DNA from: JBBDXA01 sp040902585
GTDB taxonomy: Bacteria; Planctomycetota; Phycisphaerae; Phycisphaerales; Phycisphaeraceae
DNA: 36,363 bases
Direction of reading: 5' to 3'
NCBI GenBank assembly: GCA_040902585.1
Contig: JBBDXA010000091.1
Span: forward strand, 1-36,363
Shown here: in pieces, positions 7,463-17,208 of the stretch
How the letters are laid out: each line of letters opens with the position of its first letter
Position numbering within the stretch: position 1 is the first letter of the stretch
The notes under the pieces: generated by a model
What the model was told of the DNA's origin: nothing
What the model saw: only the letters and a program-made list of their open reading frames with translations
The model's database searches: none
Translations under genes and position numbers: made by a program

Positions 7463-8374
7463 ATGCCACACTCACTCGATCGTCGCCAGTTCATCACCCG
7501 CGCGGCAGGCATCGCCGGCGCAGCATCCATCATCGCCACCGCTCCCCGCGTTCTGCTGGCGGATGGGATCAATCCCGCGGCCGGCAAGGCGATCGCAGCG
7601 ATAAAGCCCGCCCGGCTGTTCGAGGTCGGCACCGTCACCTACAACCTCGGCAAGGCGATGGATGTCGACACGCTCATCGCCACCTGCGAGAAGGGCGGCT
7701 TCAAAGCTGTGGAACTGCGCTCGACCCACGCACATGGCGTCGAGCCTGACATTTCCAAGGAACAGCGCAAGGCCGTGCGCGATCGCTTCACGAAGACGAA
7801 AGTGAAACTCTTCGATCTCGGCAGCGCCTGCGAGTACCACTCCGAAAAAGCGGATGTGGTCAAGCAGAACATCGAGCTTTCCAGGAAGTTCATCGAGCTC
7901 GCTGCCGATGTCGGCGCGGTGGGCGTGAAAGTCCGGCCCAACGGCCTGCCCAAGAGCGTGCCGGTCGAAGCCACGCTCAAGCAGATCGGCCACGCCTTGC
8001 AGGAAGTCGGCAAGCACGCCGAGAAGCACAAGGTCGAGATCCACGTCGAAGTCCACGGCACCGGCACCAGCCATCCGCCTCACATGAAGACCATCATGGA
8101 TGTCTGCGCTCACCCGGCCGTCGGCGTCACCTGGAACAGCAACGATACCGATGTGAAGGACGGCTCGATCGCCGAGTATTTCCGAATGCTCGCCCCGCAC
8201 ATCATGAACGTCCACATGCGCGATCTCTACGTGAACTATCCCTTCGTCGAACTCTTCACGCTGCTCAAGTCGATCAACTACAACCGCTACACCCTCGCGG
8301 AGATTCCCGAGTCGAGCGATCCTTTGCGCGTCATGCAGTACTACCGCAAGACATGGGAACTGCTCTCGGCCTGA
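7463..8374 (+). CDS. Tat-exported sugar phosphate isomerase/epimerase-like TIM-barrel protein
   Basis: The 303-residue protein belongs to the xylose isomerase-like/AP endonuclease 2 TIM-barrel superfamily, which planctomycetes often export. Residues 6-10 (DRRQF) and the following hydrophobic stretch (ITRAAGIAGAASIIATAP) form a twin-arginine signal. The barrel follows, with the first strand near FEVGTVTYNLG, then GGFKAVELRS, FDLGSACEYH, VEIHVEVHG (metal-ligand-type Glu/His), GVTWNSNDTD, MNVHMRDLY and YTLAEIPES. AAGGAGCG about 8 bases upstream supports the ATG at 7463. The substrate cannot be told: homologues act on sugars, inositol derivatives or nothing known. It stands alone between unrelated genes. 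Confidence 0.85.
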   Translation: MPHSLDRRQFITRAAGIAGAASIIATAPRVLLADGINPAAGKAIAAIKPARLFEVGTVTYNLGKAMDVDTLIATCEKGGFKAVELRSTHAHGVEPDISKEQRKAVRDRFTKTKVKLFDLGSACEYHSEKADVVKQNIELSRKFIELAADVGAVGVKVRPNGLPKSVPVEATLKQIGHALQEVGKHAEKHKVEIHVEVHGTGTSHPPHMKTIMDVCAHPAVGVTWNSNDTDVKDGSIAEYFRMLAPHIMNVHMRDLYVNYPFVELFTLLKSINYNRYTLAEIPESSDPLRVMQYYRKTWELLSA

Positions 8375-8456
8375 GCTGCTCGCGGCTTCCTGTTCGTCAA
8401 GGCAATGGGAACGGGTTGCGTCGCGCGTGGATTTACTTTTGGAGTGTTGCACTGCT

Positions 8457-9035
8457 ATGAATGAACCATGTTCCACTGAATTGCAAGAACAGGTACTCTG
8501 TGAGTATCAAGCACTTCGCGACGAAATCCGGTTGATGTATGAGCGTCGCACGCAGCACCAGTCGATTGGCTGGGCCGCTCTCGCCATTTTGGTTGGCGCC
8601 GGTGGATCTGCCGGTCTTCCGGAATTAGCTGTCATGGGTGCGCTGTTCACTCAAGTAGTCTTGTTGGATGACATGCATAACTACAAAAACATGATGAGAG
8701 TTGCGACATACATTCGGATGTTTATCGAACCTCGACTTCCTGGCCTTTCGTGGGAACGTGTCCGACATACCGCGACGCTAGAGCAAAACAAGAACCGCCA
8801 ATTGGGATTCTTTCGAGCGTTGACTGCACCACCGGTTGCTGCGGTCATCCTGACGTTCTGCTTAGCGCTAAGCTATACGGTGCAGTGGTGGCCCGTGGAA
8901 TGTAGCAGGGCGATTCTTCTTATCGGGCTATGGCTGCTCTTTTTTACAGGCATGATTGCCTGTGCGAACCGGTATGTGTCGGTCGGGAGGTGTGTCGAGA
9001 ACTTTGAAGAGGCCTTCCGAAAGATACAAGGCTGA
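8457..9035 (+). CDS. Unknown membrane protein
   Basis: The 192-residue protein has a helical N-terminus (residues 8-32), a hydrophobic stretch at about 37-70, and two likely membrane helices near residues 125-145 (PPVAAVILTFCLALSYTV) and 153-175 (ILLIGLWLLFFTGMIACA). A short cytoplasmic tail follows. I do not recognise the family. The ATG at 8457 has GGAG 12 bases upstream; a GTG at 8427 in the same frame is an alternative. The codon use is less GC-biased than that of its neighbours (many A- or T-ending codons), which hints at horizontal acquisition. It is 82 bases downstream of the TIM-barrel gene and has no evident partner. Confidence 0.65.
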   Translation: MNEPCSTELQEQVLCEYQALRDEIRLMYERRTQHQSIGWAALAILVGAGGSAGLPELAVMGALFTQVVLLDDMHNYKNMMRVATYIRMFIEPRLPGLSWERVRHTATLEQNKNRQLGFFRALTAPPVAAVILTFCLALSYTVQWWPVECSRAILLIGLWLLFFTGMIACANRYVSVGRCVENFEEAFRKIQG

Positions 9036-9046
9036 ATCGGCCCCGC

Positions 9047-9748
9047 TCAAGGCTTCGCGCGCCAGAACTGATGGCTCACCACAAAGATTCCCATCTCCAT
9101 GTCGCTCATGCCGTGCCACGCGGCTGAGCCATCAATCTTCGCCGCGCACTGCCCCGTCGGCGGCACCGGCGTTTCCTCGGCGTCGTGCCCCAGCCAGTTG
9201 TTCGAATCCTTCAGCGTCGTCAGACAACTCCAAAGCGTGTGCTTGCCCACCGCGCTGTCCCGCGCCAAGTCCACCTTCGGCGCCAGCAGGCCCGCGTTCA
9301 GAATGTTGTAGTTGAGGTACTGCATCGTGACGTACTGATCTTTGTACTGCGTGTAAATGTTCGGATCGCGAACTTCCTTCAGCCTGCCCAGGCAAAAGGC
9401 GTTCTCCCGGCCCTGAAGATACTTGGGGAAAAACGTCTTGTTGAAGTCATACCCCGTGCCCTTGACCTGATGCGGCATGTACGAACCAACCGTGCGATGC
9501 GGATAGAACCCGCTGCTGTCCAGTGCATAGCTGGAAGACGCGATCATCACCTGTCGCACGTTCGAAATGTCCTTCGCCAGCACCGCCCGCTCCTTGGCCT
9601 TGTTGAGCGATGGCAGCGTCATGGCGATCAAAAGAGTGATGACCGCAATCACCACCATCAGCTCGACAATGGTGAACGCAGACGCACCGGCGACTCGCAC
9701 TCGAGCTTCGTGATGGCAATCGCCTTCGCGGCGAGCGAATCGTGGCAT
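9047..9748 (-). CDS. Type II pseudopilin with long basic leader
   Basis: The 233-residue protein carries a prepilin motif (AFTIVELMVVIAVITLLIAMTLPSL) after an unusually long leader of about 24 residues. Ala is at -1, as in the pseudopilin at 4929. The C-terminal part contains several aromatic clusters (MQYLNYNIL) and a DGSAAWHGMSDM segment like the DG motif of planctomycete pseudopilins. GAGG 8 bases upstream supports the ATG at 9748, but a later start cannot be excluded. It lies 88 bp downstream of the unknown gene ending at 9837 on the same strand. It probably belongs to a secretion or surface fibre system whose core genes are elsewhere. Confidence 0.82.
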   Translation of the reverse strand: MPRFARREGDCHHEARVRVAGASAFTIVELMVVIAVITLLIAMTLPSLNKAKERAVLAKDISNVRQVMIASSSYALDSSGFYPHRTVGSYMPHQVKGTGYDFNKTFFPKYLQGRENAFCLGRLKEVRDPNIYTQYKDQYVTMQYLNYNILNAGLLAPKVDLARDSAVGKHTLWSCLTTLKDSNNWLGHDAEETPVPPTGQCAAKIDGSAAWHGMSDMEMGIFVVSHQFWRAKP

Positions 9749-9836
9749 GATTCAGCCTCGGGCAGTTGGAACGGGAAGTCTGACTTTTACAGCATAGGCC
9801 GCAGGAGTGCAATTCCCGATCTTCGCTCTCTTTCGC

Positions 9837-10937
9837 TCACGCCACAATCGGTTCACGCACCACTGGCTTGCGCCGTGGCGGATGAAGCCGCCGGCGAATC
9901 GCGATCCGGTCCTTGTTGCGGTGATAACTCCTCAGTGCCGTTTCCGGATCAGTGCCATACCGCAGTCCCAGACACGCCCGGCAAAGCAACACGCGCGGCG
10001 AGAAAAACAGCCCGTACCGCTCCGACAGCCGCTTGATAAACGCCGCATGCTTCGCCTTCAGCACCGCCGGGAGCGACTCGATCCAGAACTGCGCCGTTCG
10101 CGCGTCCCGCGCCTCAGCCTTCGTACACAGCGGCATGTACAAGAACAGCACCCGCTGCGGACAACCCTTCTTCTTATGTCCGCGCCCGATCGTGCTCAGC
10201 CCGGGCAGCCGCGGATCGTACCCGCCCCCCTTCATCTTGCCCGGCTCCAGTTCCGTCGGCCCATGACCGCACGCCGGCCCCGGATCAAAACCGTGTCGTC
10301 GAATCACATCCGCCCGCATCGACGGCGTCCCGCCCGGACAGATCAAATAATACGCCGGCAACTTCCGACCCTCATACACCCACCGTTCGATCCGCACCGG
10401 CTGCGTCCATCTCTCCTCCAGCCCCAGCACCTTCTCGCGTGAAGCCCCGCGATTCGGATTCGCCGACAGCCCCTGGTCCGGCTCCAGCAGCGGCCGCTTG
10501 CTCGTCCGCCGGCAGCGAAAGCCTTTCCATTCCGTGCTCGTGGCCGTCGGATGCCGCGTGCCTTCCGGCTGAAGCTTGAATAGGCTCGGTCGCATCGCCA
10601 TCGCCCGCGCCGTCCGCCGATCGCCCGCCAGCCGACGCGGCATCATCTCGCGCATCCATCCCGCCAGGTCGCTCGTGCGCAGCGTGTACACCCCCGTGGC
10701 CCGCCTTCCGATCCCGCTGTGCACCCGCTTCTCAAACGGCAGCTCGCGCACCCCGCACCGCTTCGCCTTGCGCCACGTGGATCGCATCTCCGTGAGAATA
10801 CACCCCGCCGCCTTCCGCACCCACGCCACCCGCACCTCCACACACGCCGAGCGATCGATGTGCTTTCCGCCACTGTTGAGCCACGTGGCGGGTTGGTCGA
10901 GCGTTTCCAGTTCCAGTGGATAGGGATTGTAGTTCAT
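9837..10937 (-). CDS. Unknown Cys- and Arg-rich protein with zinc-ribbon-like C-terminus
   Basis: A 366-residue basic protein if it starts at the ATG at 10937 (MNYNPYPLELETLDQPATW); the frame stays open to 10994, and no Shine-Dalgarno decides the start. The N-terminal third has a strand-rich pattern (HIDRSACVEVRVAWVRKAA). The C-terminal third has LICPGG, ACGHG, GCPQRVLFLYMPLC and RVLLCRACLGLRYG. These echo small bacterial proteins with CPxC...LYxP...CRxCxxLxY zinc-ribbon motifs, but here some Cys are replaced. The function is unknown; nucleic-acid binding is conceivable from the charge. Part of its C-terminal region has a diverged, inverted relic at 11018-11097. It could be a mobile or accessory gene. 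Confidence 0.6.
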   Translation of the reverse strand: MNYNPYPLELETLDQPATWLNSGGKHIDRSACVEVRVAWVRKAAGCILTEMRSTWRKAKRCGVRELPFEKRVHSGIGRRATGVYTLRTSDLAGWMREMMPRRLAGDRRTARAMAMRPSLFKLQPEGTRHPTATSTEWKGFRCRRTSKRPLLEPDQGLSANPNRGASREKVLGLEERWTQPVRIERWVYEGRKLPAYYLICPGGTPSMRADVIRRHGFDPGPACGHGPTELEPGKMKGGGYDPRLPGLSTIGRGHKKKGCPQRVLFLYMPLCTKAEARDARTAQFWIESLPAVLKAKHAAFIKRLSERYGLFFSPRVLLCRACLGLRYGTDPETALRSYHRNKDRIAIRRRLHPPRRKPVVREPIVA

Positions 10938-11017
10938 TAGGGTATTGTACGGTAGATGTCGATGCATTGCAACTGCCGGCTGCCCCGGCTGCATCGACTG
11001 CCCGGGACTGCCCCGGC

Positions 11018-11097
11018 TGCCCCCAGCGCGTCCTCTTCCTCCACCTGCCTCTGTGTATCGCCGAGGAATACCGCAACGCCCAGACCGCCCCCAAGCG
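11018..11097 (+). pseudogene. Inverted relic of the Cys-rich protein gene
   Basis: The + strand reads CPQRVLFLHLPLCIAEEYRNAQT, matching CPQRVLFLYMPLCTKAEARDART in the minus-strand gene at about 10089-10163. Differences fall mostly at third codon positions, so this copy evolved as coding DNA before becoming a fragment. Flanking sequence shows no further similarity and is Pro/Gly low-complexity. I call it a relic of a second homologous gene. A very small real gene (10916-11134) is possible but unlikely. Confidence 0.5.
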
Positions 11098-11184
11098 GAA
11101 AATGAGGCATGGGGTGCCGATTTGTGATGCTTAAAGGCCGATAAGTCGGGGCGCAGATGATTTCTGGAGAATAATCCGTAAGTT

Positions 11185-11265
11185 GATGAAACACTATTTT
11201 AATATGAAAATTGTCCATTTCTATTCCAATTTCACCCGATACAATGCTTTCATCGAATGATGAAA
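11185..11265 (+). promoter_or_regulatory. Promoter and candidate operators of the AbiE-like pair
   Basis: The AT-rich stretch holds TACAAT (11240-11245), a -10 element 11 bases before the ATG at 11257. Three copies of GATGAAA occur: direct at 11185-11191, inverted as TTTCATC at 11248-11254 and direct at 11259-11265. The last two form a palindrome with a 4-base centre over the start codon. AbiEi antitoxins are known to repress their own promoters through inverted repeats, so autoregulation is likely. No good -35 is seen. Confidence 0.45.
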
Positions 11266-12330
11266 CATCTGAAAAATGTGAAACCAAATGGTCCCCAAGC
11301 TCAAGCGAGCCTTGCGCTGTGGTCTTTGCTGCGCGAGATTCCTTTCTTGATGGTAGGGCCGCTCATTGAAGAACCCGACCACCCCGATAGCGGCTACGGG
11401 CCGGATTTCGAGATCCACGTTCGCTGGCCGGGCGGCGAGACGACGCTCGTTGGCGAGTACAAGGGCAGCGGACAGCCTGGCGTGGCGCGTCCCGCAATCG
11501 CGGCGCTGGAGTTGTACCTTCAGAAGCGAACAGCCGTAACGGGCGTGTTTGCGGCCCCCTACATCTCAGCGAAGGTCATGGCCATGTGTGCCGAGCATCG
11601 CATGGGCGCGGTCGATCTGTCAGGCAACGCCCGACTGATGTTCGGCAATGTCTTCATCGACCGCAGCGGAAAGCCCAACCGGTTTACTGAGGATCGTGAA
11701 CTAAAGTCAATCTTCACGCCCAAGGCAACTCGCGTGCTGCGCGTCCTGCTGGAGCGACCGCGCCATGATTGGCAGGTCAAGACGCTCGCGGCGGAAGCGA
11801 AGGTGAGCCTGGGCCAGGCTTCGAAAGTGAAACAGGCGCTGGAGCGAATGGCATGGTTGGAGCCAGAGGCTATCCGACTGCGCAATCCGGCTGAATTATT
11901 GACGCGTTGGGCATTGCAGCAGCGACGCATCGAGAAGCGCCGGCTGGAGTGCTATTCCTCGCGGCCGCCTGAACATGTTGAGATGTCGGTGGCCGCGGCT
12001 TGCGAGGCCGCTCAGGTGAAGATGGCGCTGTGTGGACAGTCGGCCGCATGGCGGCTCGCACCGATGGTTCGGCCGATGCGATCGACAAGTTACGTGGACG
12101 GCGACCTTGAGATGATCGCCAGGACAGTGGGGCTGAAGGAGGTCGACAATGGCGCAAACGTCGTGCTGATTCAGCCTCGCGATGAAGGTGTCTTCTACAA
12201 GAGCGAACAGATCGGTGAGTTGCCTGTGGTTTGCCCGGTGCAGGCCTACCTCGATTGCATGCGCTTCGGCGGTCGCGGCGAAGGGGCGGCAGATGCGATT
12301 CTGGAACAAAGGCTGCGCCCGACATGGTGA
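11257..12330 (+). CDS. AbiEi-like antitoxin with N-terminal PD-(D/E)XK-like domain
   Basis: The 357-residue protein has three parts. Residues 25-140 contain GPDFEIHV (D50), then VGEYKGSG (E67, K69) and the block VFAAPYISAKV...AVDLSGNARL; this spacing looks like a PD-(D/E)XK restriction-endonuclease-like fold. A winged-helix segment at about 145-200 (FTPKATRVLRVLLE...VSLGQASKVKQALERM) would bind DNA. The C-terminus carries the AbiEi antitoxin signature (PVVCPVQAYLDCMRFGGRGEGAADAIL). The gene overlaps the AbiEii-like gene by 7 bases (ATGGTGA), typical of co-translated type IV toxin-antitoxin pairs that abort phage infection. It is probably leaderless from a -10 at 11240. The family call rests on partner and C-terminal pattern; nuclease activity is not shown. 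Confidence 0.78.
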   Translation: MMKHLKNVKPNGPQAQASLALWSLLREIPFLMVGPLIEEPDHPDSGYGPDFEIHVRWPGGETTLVGEYKGSGQPGVARPAIAALELYLQKRTAVTGVFAAPYISAKVMAMCAEHRMGAVDLSGNARLMFGNVFIDRSGKPNRFTEDRELKSIFTPKATRVLRVLLERPRHDWQVKTLAAEAKVSLGQASKVKQALERMAWLEPEAIRLRNPAELLTRWALQQRRIEKRRLECYSSRPPEHVEMSVAAACEAAQVKMALCGQSAAWRLAPMVRPMRSTSYVDGDLEMIARTVGLKEVDNGANVVLIQPRDEGVFYKSEQIGELPVVCPVQAYLDCMRFGGRGEGAADAILEQRLRPTW

Positions 12331-13160
12331 CCAGGAGCAACTACGACGAGGCAAAGGTTGAAGCCGCCCGGGCCGTCCTGGCGGAGGTGTTCCGCGCGCT
12401 GGGCGAGTACAGGGAACACATGTTACTGGTAGGCGGATGGGTTCCTTCGATGCTGATTCCGAATCCAGAGCATCGGCATGTTGGCAGCTTGGACGTTGAC
12501 ATCGCACTCAATCACACGGCAGCGCAAGAGGAGTTCTACAAGCAGATCAGCGAGATGATGGAGTTGCTCGAATTCAAAGTCGATCCGAAGAATCGCCACC
12601 GATTCGCGAGGATGCTGGTGGTTTCCGGAGAGTCGATCACCATCCACGTCGATATGCTCGCTTTGGAATACGGCGGCCGCGGAAAGAAGCACCAGCATCA
12701 GCATGTGCAGAACATCGAGGCACGCAAGGCACGCGGGTGCGACCTTGCATTCGAACATCCGCTGGACATGAAGGTCGAATTGACCATGATCAATGGGGCC
12801 AAGGCGGTCGTGCCCCTGCGCGTCACGTCAGTGGCGGCCTTCATCGTCATGAAGTCGTTTGCCATGCGCGGTCGACGCAAGGACAAAGATGCCTATGACG
12901 TGGTCTACTGCCTGCGTGAGTACCAGGGCGGAATCGATGCTGTCGCGGAAGATTTTAAGAAGTTCGGCACCCACGGCCTGGTCCGGGAGGCAATCGAGAT
13001 CCTGACTGAAGAATTCAAAGACACCACCTACATCGGACCAAAATCCGTGGCGGATTTCCTTGAACTTCCGGAGGGTGACGAACGAGAGATAATGTTGCGA
13101 GACGCGGCCGAGCGCGTGCAGGAACTGGTCGAGAAGGTGAAGCAGGGGTTCTCATCATGA
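12324..13160 (+). CDS. AbiEii-like nucleotidyltransferase toxin
   Basis: The 278-residue protein has the nucleotidyltransferase signature of the AbiEii/DUF1814-type fold. LLVGGWVPSML (GGW at residues 37-39) is followed by HVGSLDVDIAL, in which D57 and D59 would bind the catalytic metal. A third carboxylate may be D110 in ITIHVDML. RRKDKDAYDVVY (residues 184-195, with Lys177 before it) matches the conserved downstream Lys/Asp block. The ATG at 12324 lies within the end of the AbiEi-like gene and suggests translational coupling; the frame is open earlier, but that part overlaps the partner. Expected role: a toxin that modifies tRNA or another target by nucleotidyl transfer, held in check by the partner. 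The key residues are present, so it is probably functional. Confidence 0.85.
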   Translation: MVTRSNYDEAKVEAARAVLAEVFRALGEYREHMLLVGGWVPSMLIPNPEHRHVGSLDVDIALNHTAAQEEFYKQISEMMELLEFKVDPKNRHRFARMLVVSGESITIHVDMLALEYGGRGKKHQHQHVQNIEARKARGCDLAFEHPLDMKVELTMINGAKAVVPLRVTSVAAFIVMKSFAMRGRRKDKDAYDVVYCLREYQGGIDAVAEDFKKFGTHGLVREAIEILTEEFKDTTYIGPKSVADFLELPEGDEREIMLRDAAERVQELVEKVKQGFSS

Positions 13161-13288
13161 GCAGTTCGAGTGGTGGTTCCTCGATTACCTTGCTTGATCT
13201 GCTGGTCGGAGCAATCCGACGCGTCGGTGCTTTCGATCGCCATGTTCAGGTACAGCCAGCGGCGATATTGGAATTCTCACGCCACGGG

Positions 13289-13430
13289 CAATGTCCAGCA
13301 CTATTCCTTCGCCATCCTTCTCAACACCGTCTGCAAAATCCCGCCGTTGCGGTAGTAGTCCACTTCCACCGGCGTGTCGATGCGGCAGGTGGTGGTGAAG
13401 GTCTTCATTGTGCCGGCGGCTTCCGTCGAT
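13289..13430 (-). pseudogene. Detached second copy of the acnA 3' end
   Basis: Bases 13289-13399 match 14270-14380, the last codons and stop of acnA plus 12 bases beyond, with only 2 differences in 111. Upstream (13400-13430) the copy diverges but still encodes aconitase-like sequence (STEAAGTMKTFTTTCRID against KADGTKKVFTTTCRID). It therefore looks like the 3' end of a related but different acnA allele, not a simple tandem duplication. No start codon or rest of the gene is attached. With the intact copy it brackets the ART-like/small-partner gene pair. Confidence 0.85.
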
Positions 13431-13449
13431 CCTTCATCTCGCTCACGTC

Positions 13450-13995
13450 CTAATTCGTCATTATGACCGGTTTCCCCTCCGCGTCCAGCACCCGAAAGTA
13501 GCCCTTGATGCACGACGGAGATCGCACACAAATCTGGATGTGATTTTTCCCGGCGAAGCCCGCGTTCGGATAGAGGCGCGGGCCTTCGACAAACGCCGCG
13601 CGGACGGTGTCGAATTCCTTCAGACCCGCGTCTTTGCGACTCTGGTGCAGGGCCTGGATGACCGCGTTGTCCAGGTATCTCATGAGCAGGTCATCACCGC
13701 CGCGGTTCTCCGGGAGCGGAACGCCCGTTGATTCCATTCCCGCTGCAAGGTCGTTGTAAGCCCTTTGGACGAGGCGGAGGTAAGTGGAGTCGAGCAGGTT
13801 GAGGCAATAGCCGAGTTCGATGACAGCACCGATGACGGCAGGTGTCTTGATCGGGCGTTGGGCGCGGGAAGGGTTGTCACGCAGTTCGGCTGCAAACTCC
13901 AACGCGCGATCGGCGTTGTGTTCCCAGAAGTAGACACCTTCGCCCAGCCAATCGTATGTGTTGCTGCTGGGAAGGAGGACATCGCGACCCGCCAA
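13450..13995 (-). CDS. ART-like toxin candidate, start codon uncertain
   Basis: I do not recognise a named family, but the pattern fits small ADP-ribosyltransferase-like proteins. SNTYDWLGEGVYFWE resembles the GxGxYF strand, and NHIQICVRSPSCIKGYF would hold the third catalytic strand. The only usual start codon is TTG at 13995. The same frame continues upstream to about 14049 and encodes SSFVLGFHGCDAKTAERVL, which looks like the expected first strand with the NAD-binding His (codon 14026-14028). No ATG, GTG, TTG or CTG occurs between it and 14076. The gene may use a rare start, be frameshifted relative to the small upstream gene (which is in the +1 phase and stops at 14073), or be inactivated. 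It lies next to a small partner gene and between the acnA repeats. Confidence 0.6.
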   Translation of the reverse strand: MAGRDVLLPSSNTYDWLGEGVYFWEHNADRALEFAAELRDNPSRAQRPIKTPAVIGAVIELGYCLNLLDSTYLRLVQRAYNDLAAGMESTGVPLPENRGGDDLLMRYLDNAVIQALHQSRKDAGLKEFDTVRAAFVEGPRLYPNAGFAGKNHIQICVRSPSCIKGYFRVLDAEGKPVIMTN

Positions 13996-14072
13996 AACGC
14001 GCTCGGCTGTCTTGGCATCGCAGCCGTGAAACCCGAGGACGAACGATGAGAACGCCCCGTACGCGCCGTCGG

Positions 14073-14240
14073 CTACCGCCGCGCGAGTTGGTAGCGAGGC
14101 TTTCCTTTGCCTTTGACCCTTACGATGATGCCGGCTTTGAGGAGAAATGCACGAGCCTCCTTGGGGTCCTTGAGCTTGTGCCGCAACTCCTTGGTCGCGG
14201 CCAGATGCTCTTCAACAACTTGGTTAGGCGATTGCATCAT
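14073..14240 (-). CDS. Small protein, putative partner/antitoxin of the ART-like gene
   Basis: The 55-residue basic, helical protein (starting MMQSPNQVVEEHLAATKEL, ending KPRYQLARR) is of a type that I have seen beside toxin-like genes but cannot name. The ATG at 14240 or 14237 is chosen because the family-like sequence starts there; the frame is open back to a GTG at 14282 that overlaps the acnA stop (TAGTG). A GATAAT on the minus strand (14255-14250) may be its -10, giving a leaderless or very short leader. It ends at the TAG at 14073-14075, inside the upstream extension of the ART-like frame. Confidence 0.5.
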   Translation of the reverse strand: MMQSPNQVVEEHLAATKELRHKLKDPKEARAFLLKAGIIVRVKGKGKPRYQLARR

Positions 14241-14281
14241 CACACCAATATTATCGGAGGAAGCCGGTCCAATGTCCAGCA

Positions 14282-17107
<2,826 letters not shown>

Positions 17108-17194
17108 GATCGATCCTTCGCTTGAAAAGAGGGCGAATCAGCATCCTAGCACGAACCGGAACAGAGTTCGAAACAGGAGACTTCCCGCATTCCC

Positions 17195-17200
17195 TACAAT
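17195..17200 (+). promoter_or_regulatory. -10-like element before miaA
   Basis: TACAAT lies 8 bases before the miaA ATG at 17209, so the predicted transcript starts at or beside the start codon. No clear -35 is visible. Confidence 0.4.
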
Positions 17201-17208
17201 TGCCGCCC

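Noticed and set aside
13157..13453. 98-codon + strand frame after the AbiEii-like gene
   Set aside because: Most of it is the antisense of the detached acnA 3' fragment; no independent coding signal.
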